Below the pieces are notes generated by a model. The model had not been told where the DNA came from. It did no database searches and was given only the letters and a program-made list of their open reading frames with translations. The translations under genes and the position numbers were made by a program. From positions 62,001-126,000 of the forward strand of contig JBLILH010000004.1 of the NCBI GenBank assembly GCA_047636495.1: a DNA stretch of 64,000 nt, in the 5' to 3' direction. Shown piece after piece: positions 1-7,089 of this stretch. Each line of letters begins with the position of its first letter. Position 1 is the stretch's first letter. Source of the stretch: Endobugula sp047636495. Lineage in GTDB: Bacteria; Pseudomonadota; Gammaproteobacteria; Pseudomonadales; Cellvibrionaceae.

Positions 1-1990
1 CGCCACAGGCTTAACTCTTGAAGGCGTAGGTGCAACAGCAGCAACCGCTTCACCAGCAGCCGCTCTTAACTCCGTCGTGATAGCAGGCGCAGCATCTCTT
101 GATGATGGGGTTACTGGTTATGATTTTTCCGGTGGTAACGATGCCACCATTGTTATAGGCGGCACGTCTATCAACCTGACAAGCGATGTTAGTGATGTCG
201 ATGGTTTAGTCGCTGCCCTTAATGGTGCATTAGTCGCAGCCAGTAGTACGATTACGGTAAGTAATCAAGATGGCACCTTAGCCTTTCAGGGCGACGCAGG
301 CGCTGGTTTTACTGTCGGTTCAATTACGGGTAACGGATCAGGTGCAGCCGCTCTAGAAGAGGCGACTGGTCTTAATCTTGGTGGTGCCGATTCGGCGACC
401 AGTTCCGATGTCGATGCCTATGACTTTGCCAGTAATAATGCCGCCTTTACGGTGGATGGCACAGCCATTACGTTAACCACTGACCTAACGGATCTTGATG
501 GTTTAGTGGATGCGGTGAATAGTCAATTAGGTGCAGACATTACGAATGAGACGACGGCTTTTAATGACGATGGTGTTTTAGCCTTCCGCGATAGTGCCCA
601 AGGTACCTTTACCATTGGTTCGGCAACGGGTAATGGTTTGAATGACGCCACGGGTATGGCGATGGTAGGTAACACCCTAACAGCCACGTCAGAAGGTGCG
701 TTCGACTTCTCTGATCCGAATAAATCGATGAGTTTTGATTTAACCATTTCCAGTGGTAGCGCACAGACAGTGACACTAGATACTGACCTAGGCGATGTTG
801 CTAGTGTGGTCGAGAGAATCAATCTCCAACTAACCGGTGCTGAAGCCTTCTTGGATGATAATAGCTTCTTGGCTTTCCGTAATACTACGGATACCACAAC
901 ATTTACGATTGATAACGCCAGTTTGGGTACTGAAGTGACTACAGGTGATCTTAATGACCTAATCGGCTTTGATCTTGAAGGCTTAGATGTAGGCGGTGGT
1001 ACTCAAACCAGTGCGTCGGCCGCGTTCTTAATTAATGGGACTAACATTGACTTAACCACCAGTGTGACTTCTGGGCAAACCGTAACAGCACTTGAAGTGG
1101 CGACTGCGGTGAATGCGTTAACCGGTACCCATGGTGTAACCGCCTATGTGGATGATGCTGGTAAATTGCACTTTGCCTCGGCAGATGCCTTTACCTTAGC
1201 AGACGATGTTAACGAAACAGGCTTTGTAGACTCCCTTGATACCGGTGCTAATCTCAATGCGGGTAACAATTCCACACCAGTGACCTCAGGTTCCTTGAAA
1301 ATTAATGGCGTTGAAGTCACGGCTATTAGCTTAACGGATATTGATGCGGCAGTGACTACGATCAATGCGGCACAGGGTAATACCGGAGTTGTTGCTTCGG
1401 TAGATGAAAATGGTGAAATTGAGTTGTCGAGTAATTCGAGTATTACTGTTGAAACCGGTCAGTTGGCGGGTATTGCCACCGGCCAGGTATTAGGTATTAA
1501 CTTTGTCGATACCACCACCAATAATGGTGTCTTGGATGCGCAAACGGTAAATGCATCGATTAAGCTCGATTCTATCGCGGGTCAACCTATTTCTGTCGAA
1601 GTGACAGGTAACGGCGCCACGGCAACAGGCCTAATGGATTTGAATACCGATCTTAGCGGGACAGTAACGGGGTCTGCATTATCGAGTATTAATGTCGCAA
1701 CAGCGGCTGAAGCACAAGAATCTATTAATTCGATAGATGCCGCATTAGAAACGATTAATGCAACGCGTTCGGAGCTAGGCGCAATTAATAACCGCTTAGA
1801 TTTTACTATTTCAAACCTTTCTAATGTATCAGAGAATGCGACAGCAGCACGGTCACGTATTATGGACGCCGACTTCGCGGCCGAAACGGCAGCCTTAAGC
1901 CGTGCGCAAGTGCTATCGCAAGCGTCGCAAGCGATGCTTGCTCAAGCCAATGCCTCGCCACAGCAAGTATTACAGCTACTACAAGGGTAA
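1..1990 (+). CDS. fliC: Giant flagellin, 5' end cut by window (C-terminal part)
   Basis: The reading frame is open from base 2 and continues off the left edge, so the N-terminal D0/D1 part is missing. The visible protein is a long Ser/Thr/Asp/Gly-rich region of repeated Flagellin_IN-like modules. It ends in a classical flagellin D1/D0 C-terminus (NNRLDF, ENATAARSRIMDADFA, SQASQAMLAQAN, PQQVLQLLQ). It would polymerise into the filament after export through the flagellar type III system. The visible part is almost a copy of the last ~660 residues of the flagellin gene that follows, so the two form a tandem pair. A GTG at 77 could be mistaken for the start, but the frame and homology continue upstream of it. 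The family is sure; the full length is unknown. Confidence 0.93.
   Translation, partial: ATGLTLEGVGATAATASPAAALNSVVIAGAASLDDGVTGYDFSGGNDATIVIGGTSINLTSDVSDVDGLVAALNGALVAASSTITVSNQDGTLAFQGDAGAGFTVGSITGNGSGAAALEEATGLNLGGADSATSSDVDAYDFASNNAAFTVDGTAITLTTDLTDLDGLVDAVNSQLGADITNETTAFNDDGVLAFRDSAQGTFTIGSATGNGLNDATGMAMVGNTLTATSEGAFDFSDPNKSMSFDLTISSGSAQTVTLDTDLGDVASVVERINLQLTGAEAFLDDNSFLAFRNTTDTTTFTIDNASLGTEVTTGDLNDLIGFDLEGLDVGGGTQTSASAAFLINGTNIDLTTSVTSGQTVTALEVATAVNALTGTHGVTAYVDDAGKLHFASADAFTLADDVNETGFVDSLDTGANLNAGNNSTPVTSGSLKINGVEVTAISLTDIDAAVTTINAAQGNTGVVASVDENGEIELSSNSSITVETGQLAGIATGQVLGINFVDTTTNNGVLDAQTVNASIKLDSIAGQPISVEVTGNGATATGLMDLNTDLSGTVTGSALSSINVATAAEAQESINSIDAALETINATRSELGAINNRLDFTISNLSNVSENATAARSRIMDADFAAETAALSRAQVLSQASQAMLAQANASPQQVLQLLQG
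1..1990. repeat. Long direct repeat shared by the two flagellin genes (second copy 4191-6177)
   Basis: Bases 1-1990 align with 4191-6177. By eye there are only two differences in the first 80 bases and none from 81 to 751 (= 4271-4941). Scattered substitutions follow, and divergence is clearly higher from about 1260 to the end. The offset changes from 4190 to 4187 near the 3' end. This is a tandem gene duplication with uneven divergence, as expected if the middle was homogenised by gene conversion. Confidence 0.95.
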
Positions 1991-2020
1991 AGACTAGCCT
2001 ACAGCAGGAAGCAACAGCTC

Positions 2021-2080
2021 ACAGGAAAAGCTTGGTAGCGCCTTTAAGGTCGCGCTAAGCTGTTCCTGTTTTATTTATTT
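2021..2080 (+). terminator. Rho-independent terminator after first flagellin
   Basis: A long imperfect stem pairs ACAGGAA (2021-2027) with TTCCTGT (2063-2069), with inner AGCTT/AAGCT and AGCGC/GCGCT pairing. A T-rich run (2069-2080) follows. It lies 30 bp after the flagellin stop codon. Confidence 0.8.
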
Positions 2081-2136
2081 CTTAGAATACTTTTTTCAAA
2101 ACCTCCCTTCATTTATACATTTAAGCCATAAAAAAA

Positions 2137-2179
2137 GTCAAAAACTTGACGTTTATTTATATTAAGTCAATAAATTCAA
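2137..2179. promoter_or_regulatory. Two possible FleQ/FlrA-type operator boxes
   Basis: GTCAAAAACTTGAC (2137-2150) and GTCAATAAATTCAA (2166-2179) each match 12 of 14 positions of the Pseudomonas FleQ box as I recall it (GTCANTAAATTGAC). Their centres are 29 bp apart and lie upstream of the sigma-28 promoter of the second flagellin. The match is visible in the sequence; binding by a FleQ-like master regulator is inference. Confidence 0.4.
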
Positions 2180-2234
2180 TGGCTTATGCCTGTCATGCCT
2201 GTGTGCCTGCTTTGTTTGCATAGATATACGCTAC

Positions 2235-2261
2235 TAAAGCACTTACCCTATTTGCCGACAA
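2235..2261 (+). promoter_or_regulatory. Sigma-28 (FliA) promoter of flagellin
   Basis: TAAAGCAC (2235-2242), an 11-nt spacer, then GCCGACAA (2254-2261). This fits the FliA consensus TAAAGTTT-N11-GCCGATAA with exact spacing, about 90 bp before the flagellin ATG. The same architecture recurs at 10198 and 11411. Confidence 0.85.
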
Positions 2262-2349
2262 ACCTTCTAAGACCTTAGAAATTTATTTCTGCCGTCACAG
2301 TGAGTCAGCCCATCGGCTGGCGTTTATCAACACAAAATAGGAGGCTACC

Positions 2350-5300
2350 ATGCCTTTAATGATTAACAGTAATATTGCATCACTTAATGCACAACGCCAG
2401 TTAACCAGTGCGGGTGCGGAATTAGATCAGGCCAGTGAACGTTTATCCTCTGGTAAGCGCATTAACTCTGCGAGCGATGATGCGGCGGGTTTATCTATTG
2501 CCAACCGTTTTACTTCACAAATTCGTGGTTTAGATCAAGCGGTTCGTAATGCTAATGATGGCATTTCACTCATTCAAACCGCCGAAGGCGCGTTAGACGA
2601 ATCAACCAATATTTTGCAACGTATGCGTGAACTAGCGGTGCAGTCTTCAAATGGTATCTATTCTGATACGGATAGAGTGACACTAGATGCTGAGGTTCAG
2701 CAATTAGTGCAAGAGCTAGATCGTATATCAGAAACCACCAGTTTTAACGGCCAAAAAATTCTAGATGGCACACAGGGCAGCATCGAACTACAAGTAGGCT
2801 CAGAAGCTAACGAAACTATTAGTTTTGAAATTGCGGCAGTGAGTTCATCCACACTAGGTCTAGGCTCGACATCATCTGATTTGTCAGGTGATAAAATACA
2901 AGATCTCACCAATTTAAATACTAATGTTGCGGGGGATAATCTCAACGCAGCAGTCACATTTGGTGATGGTGATGTCTTAGTTAACGGTCAAGGTTTATCG
3001 AGCTTTGATGGAGCGACACAAAGCTTACAAACTATTATTGACGACGTTAATACTAACATCACCGGTGTAACGGCATCAGGCTATAACGTAATCGAAGCGG
3101 GTACTGTGGGTGCCGGCGTGCTAGCTTCTGATGAAACATTAACGATTTCCGTTTTTAATGCCAGTGGTACAAATGCAGATCAACAAGAAACCCAGTTTAG
3201 CTTTTCTAGTACCACGGACTTGGCTGATTTGGTCAGCGATATTAACTCTAAAACCGGCGGCATTGTTGATGCGAGTGTCAATGACAGTGGCCGCTTAGTG
3301 CTCAGTAATACTACAGGCGCAGCAATTGGCCTAAGCTTGAACGATGGTTCAAATGATACAGCCACGTTAACTAGCGTACTTGGTTTAAGTGACGCCAATG
3401 TCACCAACCAAGGAGGTAGCGTAGGCGCTGCCGCAGAATTTGTAGCGCTCACACAGCAGTCTGTTATAGTGACAGGTAGCTTAGCCTTAAGCTCAGATGA
3501 CGGTTCCGATATCAGTATTAGCGCAGGCGCTAATGGTACCAGTACAGACTTAGCTAACCTTGGTTTCCGTGATACGGCATCAGGTGAAGTGACTGGTTTG
3601 GCGCTTACTAGTGGTGCACAGGCAACTGCCCTAGCTGCAGGTGACTTGGTGGTTAATGGCACTACCATTGCGGCCTCTACCGCAGCAGCAGGTTTACAGG
3701 GTAAGGTCGATAATATTAACGATGTTAGTGCTACGACGGGTGTGCGTGCTAGCGCTGAGGCGTCTCAGTCTTATAGCTTTGATGCGAGTATTGCACCGGT
3801 AGAGGTGGAAGCATCCAATGCTTATGTCGCACCGACTATTTCTTTTTCCGATTTACATGGTGCAGCAGCTCCTTCGACTCCCACAGTGGCCTTTACTGAA
3901 ATTGAAGGCGCTATCCCATCAGCGGCCTCTACATTATCAGGCGCTACGGCAAGTGCTACCTCTGCAGATTTTGATTTTGCCAGCAATGGTGCCACGTTGA
4001 CTATTAATGGTACTTCGGTGACGTTAAGTACCGATGTACTTGACTTAGATGGCTTGGTGAATGAGTTAAATAGTCAATTAAGTGCGAATGACGTCTCAGC
4101 TCAAAATGTCGACGGCGTATTAACCTTAAGTGATAGTAATAATTCGGCCTTTACTATTACGGGTACACCTACAGGAACCACCTTAGATGCCGCCACAGGC
4201 TTAACTCTTGAAGGCGTAGGTGCAACAGCAGCAACCGCTTCACAAGCAGCCGCTCTTAACTCCGTCGTGCTAGCAGGCGCAGCATCTCTTGATGATGGGG
4301 TTACTGGTTATGATTTTTCCGGTGGTAACGATGCCACCATTGTTATAGGCGGCACGTCTATCAACCTGACAAGCGATGTTAGTGATGTCGATGGTTTAGT
4401 CGCTGCCCTTAATGGTGCATTAGTCGCAGCCAGTAGTACGATTACGGTAAGTAATCAAGATGGCACCTTAGCCTTTCAGGGCGACGCAGGCGCTGGTTTT
4501 ACTGTCGGTTCAATTACGGGTAACGGATCAGGTGCAGCCGCTCTAGAAGAGGCGACTGGTCTTAATCTTGGTGGTGCCGATTCGGCGACCAGTTCCGATG
4601 TCGATGCCTATGACTTTGCCAGTAATAATGCCGCCTTTACGGTGGATGGCACAGCCATTACGTTAACCACTGACCTAACGGATCTTGATGGTTTAGTGGA
4701 TGCGGTGAATAGTCAATTAGGTGCAGACATTACGAATGAGACGACGGCTTTTAATGACGATGGTGTTTTAGCCTTCCGCGATAGTGCCCAAGGTACCTTT
4801 ACCATTGGTTCGGCAACGGGTAATGGTTTGAATGACGCCACGGGTATGGCGATGGTAGGTAACACCCTAACAGCCACGTCAGAAGGTGCGTTCGACTTCT
4901 CTGATCCGAATAAATCGATGAGTTTTGATTTAACCATTTCCGGTGGTAGCGCACAGACAGTGACACTAGATACTAACCTAGGCGATGTTGCTAGTGTGGT
5001 CGAGAGAATCAATCTCCAACTAACCGGTGCAGAAGCCTTCTTGGATGACAATAGCTTCTTGGCTTTCCGTAATACTACGGATACCACAACATTGACGATT
5101 GATAACGCCAGTTTGGGTACTGAAGTGACTACAGGTGATCTTAATGATCTAGTCGGCTTTGATCTTGAAGGCTTAGATGTAGGCGGCGGTTCTAAAACCA
5201 GTGCGTCGGCCGCGTTCTTAATTAATGGGACTAACATTGACTTAACCTCCAGTGTGACTTCTGGGCAAACCGTAACAGCACTTGAAGTGGCGACTGCGGT

Positions 5301-6177
5301 GAATGCGTTAACCGGTACCCATGGTGTAACCGCCTATGTGGATGATGCGAGTAAATTGCACTTTGCCTCGGCAGATGCCTTTACCTTAGCAGACGATGCT
5401 AACGAAACAGGCTTTGTAGACTCCCTTGATACCGGTGCTAATCTCAATGCGGGCACTAATTCCTCAGCAGTGACTTCAGGTTCTTTGAAAATTAACGGTG
5501 TTGAAGTCACATCCATTAGCTTGACGGATTCTGATGCGGCAGTGACTACGATCAATGCGGCACAGGGTAATACAGGTGTGACCGCTTCGTTGGATGCTAA
5601 TGGTGAAATTGAGCTGTCAAGTAACTCAAGTATCACCCTTGAAGCAGGCCAGTTAGCAGGTGTTGCTACCGGTAAGGTGCTAGGGGTTAACTTTGCTGAT
5701 ACGACAACTAATGATGGTGTCTTGGATGCGCAAACGGTAAATGCATCGATTAAACTCGATTCGATTGCGGGTCAACCGATATCGGTAGATGTGAATAGCA
5801 ATGGTGCAAACGCAACAGGCCTTAAAGATCTGAATACCGATCTGGGTGCGACGGTAACGGGTTCTGCACTTTCTAGCATTAGTGTAGGCTCAGCAGCGGG
5901 TGCTCAAGAAGCCATAGGTTCGATTGATACGGCATTAGAGACTATTAACTCCACTCGTTCTGATCTGGGTGCGATTAATAACCGTCTCGACTTTACGGTA
6001 TCTAACTTGTCGAATGTTTCTGAGAATGCCTCGGCCGCTCGTTCGCGAATCATGGATGCGGATTTTGCGTCAGAGACAGCAGCCTTGAGTCGTTCGCAAG
6101 TGCTACAGCAAGCGTCGCAGGCAATGTTAGCGCAGGCGAATGCACGTCCACAGCAAGTATTATCGCTACTTAACTAA
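2350..6177 (+). CDS. fliC: Giant flagellin (1275 aa)
   Basis: Filament subunit. The N-terminus (MPLMINSNIASLNAQRQL, LSSGKRINSASDDAAGLSIA, ELAVQSSNG, LDRISETTSFNGQKILDG) and C-terminus (NNRLDFTVSNLSNVSENA, RSRIMDADFASETA, QASQAMLAQAN) are standard flagellin D0/D1. Between them lie about 1000 residues instead of the usual 150-300. At least six beta-rich modules of the form DFxxxxATxxINGTxIxLxxDVxDLDGLVxxLN start near residues 539, 653, 753, 847, 952 and 1042, resembling Flagellin_IN. The start is fixed by AGGAGG (2339-2344) five bases before ATG. There is no Cys. A sigma-28 promoter lies upstream and flaG, fliD and chaperone genes lie downstream. Confidence 0.96.
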   Translation: MPLMINSNIASLNAQRQLTSAGAELDQASERLSSGKRINSASDDAAGLSIANRFTSQIRGLDQAVRNANDGISLIQTAEGALDESTNILQRMRELAVQSSNGIYSDTDRVTLDAEVQQLVQELDRISETTSFNGQKILDGTQGSIELQVGSEANETISFEIAAVSSSTLGLGSTSSDLSGDKIQDLTNLNTNVAGDNLNAAVTFGDGDVLVNGQGLSSFDGATQSLQTIIDDVNTNITGVTASGYNVIEAGTVGAGVLASDETLTISVFNASGTNADQQETQFSFSSTTDLADLVSDINSKTGGIVDASVNDSGRLVLSNTTGAAIGLSLNDGSNDTATLTSVLGLSDANVTNQGGSVGAAAEFVALTQQSVIVTGSLALSSDDGSDISISAGANGTSTDLANLGFRDTASGEVTGLALTSGAQATALAAGDLVVNGTTIAASTAAAGLQGKVDNINDVSATTGVRASAEASQSYSFDASIAPVEVEASNAYVAPTISFSDLHGAAAPSTPTVAFTEIEGAIPSAASTLSGATASATSADFDFASNGATLTINGTSVTLSTDVLDLDGLVNELNSQLSANDVSAQNVDGVLTLSDSNNSAFTITGTPTGTTLDAATGLTLEGVGATAATASQAAALNSVVLAGAASLDDGVTGYDFSGGNDATIVIGGTSINLTSDVSDVDGLVAALNGALVAASSTITVSNQDGTLAFQGDAGAGFTVGSITGNGSGAAALEEATGLNLGGADSATSSDVDAYDFASNNAAFTVDGTAITLTTDLTDLDGLVDAVNSQLGADITNETTAFNDDGVLAFRDSAQGTFTIGSATGNGLNDATGMAMVGNTLTATSEGAFDFSDPNKSMSFDLTISGGSAQTVTLDTNLGDVASVVERINLQLTGAEAFLDDNSFLAFRNTTDTTTLTIDNASLGTEVTTGDLNDLVGFDLEGLDVGGGSKTSASAAFLINGTNIDLTSSVTSGQTVTALEVATAVNALTGTHGVTAYVDDASKLHFASADAFTLADDANETGFVDSLDTGANLNAGTNSSAVTSGSLKINGVEVTSISLTDSDAAVTTINAAQGNTGVTASLDANGEIELSSNSSITLEAGQLAGVATGKVLGVNFADTTTNDGVLDAQTVNASIKLDSIAGQPISVDVNSNGANATGLKDLNTDLGATVTGSALSSISVGSAAGAQEAIGSIDTALETINSTRSDLGAINNRLDFTVSNLSNVSENASAARSRIMDADFASETAALSRSQVLQQASQAMLAQANARPQQVLSLLN

Positions 6178-6223
6178 CGGGCTGTTTATTAGCCTTAGTT
6201 ATGGGTAATAGTGTTGTAGTCTT

Positions 6224-6250
6224 GATGGGCTACGTAAGTAGCCCATCAGT
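6224..6250 (+). terminator. Perfect hairpin after second flagellin
   Basis: GATGGGCTAC (6224-6233), loop GTAA, then GTAGCCCATC (6238-6247), followed only by AGTTTATTA. The stem is perfect but the T-run is weak. It may be a leaky terminator or mRNA 3'-end stabiliser that tapers transcription into flaG. Confidence 0.55.
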
Positions 6251-6281
6251 TTATTACAAGTAGTTGCACGAGGTCACAATC

Positions 6282-6782
6282 ATGAATGAAGTAATAATAC
6301 CCCCACATGTAACCCCTGCAGTCCCTAAGGTTGCCAGTGCTGCTTCTTCACAACAGATAGATGGTGCAGAAAGTTTGCCGTCAAGCGGTAAAAAATTGCC
6401 CCTTAACGATACGACGCATATTTCAAAAGAAGCTATTCAGCTCAATGTTAAGCAATTCAATGCCGAGCAATCGAATAACGAGCAGTCAAAAATTGAGCAA
6501 GCCAATATAGAACAGGCCAATATAGAACAGGCCAATATAGAACAAGCCAATATAGAACAAACCAATATTGAACAGGCAGTGACAGATATTAATGAATACG
6601 TGCAGTCTGTGCTGCGTGATCTGCACTTTAGTGTGGACGAAGACTCAGGGCAAACTGTGGTTCGTGTTCGTGATAAAGAGTCCGGCGAATTGATTAGACA
6701 AATACCAGAGGATGTCTTTTTAAGTTTGGCACAAAACTTGAAGGATAATCAGAAAGTTCATTTATTTGATGCTCATGGTTAG
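6282..6782 (+). CDS. flaG: FlaG family protein with pentapeptide repeat
   Basis: 166 residues. FlaG proteins affect filament length; their biochemical role is not settled. The C-terminal half (VQSVLRDLHFSVDEDSG, VVRVRDKESGELIRQIP, FLSLAQNL) is the FlaG domain. The middle holds eight consecutive xxxEQ pentapeptides (FNAEQ, SNNEQ, SKIEQ, four ANIEQ, TNIEQ), probably a charged helical linker. ATG 6282 is chosen because GAGG (6270-6273) sits eight bases upstream; a TTG at 6264 in frame is less likely. It lies between flagellin and fliD, its usual position in polar-flagellum loci. Confidence 0.9.
   Translation: MNEVIIPPHVTPAVPKVASAASSQQIDGAESLPSSGKKLPLNDTTHISKEAIQLNVKQFNAEQSNNEQSKIEQANIEQANIEQANIEQANIEQTNIEQAVTDINEYVQSVLRDLHFSVDEDSGQTVVRVRDKESGELIRQIPEDVFLSLAQNLKDNQKVHLFDAHG
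6501..6575 (+). repeat. 15-bp tandem repeat inside flaG (5 units)
   Basis: Five copies of GCCAATATAGAACAG or one/two-base variants run from 6501 to 6575, in frame, encoding ANIEQ. Three degenerate units precede it. Because the unit is a multiple of three, copy-number change alters linker length without breaking the frame. Confidence 0.95.
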
Positions 6783-6851
6783 GATACTCACAGATAGATT
6801 GTTGTCTCGCTAATCCGCGAGGAATATAACAGTGACAATAAGACATTCGTG

Positions 6852-6875
6852 GGTGCATTTTAGATGCGCCTTTTT
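6852..6875 (+). terminator. Terminator after flaG
   Basis: GGTGCAT (6852-6858), loop TTTAG, ATGCGCC (6864-6870) with one G-T pair, then TTTTT (6871-6875). It lies 70 bp after the flaG stop. Confidence 0.6.
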
Positions 6876-6917
6876 GTGTTTGTAGTTTCTTGTTCAAATA
6901 TGAGTTGCAGTGATCGC

Positions 6918-6994
6918 GAGATAACAATGAGATAACAATGAGATAACAATGAGATAGTAATGGAATAGTAGTGTGATAGTAGTGTGATAGTTGT
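6918..6994. repeat. 11-bp tandem repeat upstream of fliD (7 units)
   Basis: Three perfect GAGATAACAAT units (6918-6950) are followed by four decaying units (GAGATAGTAAT, GGAATAGTAGT, GTGATAGTAGT, GTGATAGTTGT). It fills the flaG-fliD gap (6783-7089), in which I found no sigma-28 or sigma-54 promoter. Confidence 0.92.
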
Positions 6995-7089
6995 CGATTG
7001 TAGTTCAGAATTTTTCGCGTCAATTTAGTCGTGCCCATTAAATATATGGCGATGGTCGTCAGCCAGTAAAACACGTTGCAGAGGTGACT

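Noticed and set aside
523..897. Minus-strand ORFs inside the flagellin genes (also 1144-1365, 2697-2957, 3180-3668, 4713-5237, 5334-5636)
   Set aside because: They are opposite-frame shadows of repetitive flagellin coding sequence, without ribosome sites or recognisable domains.
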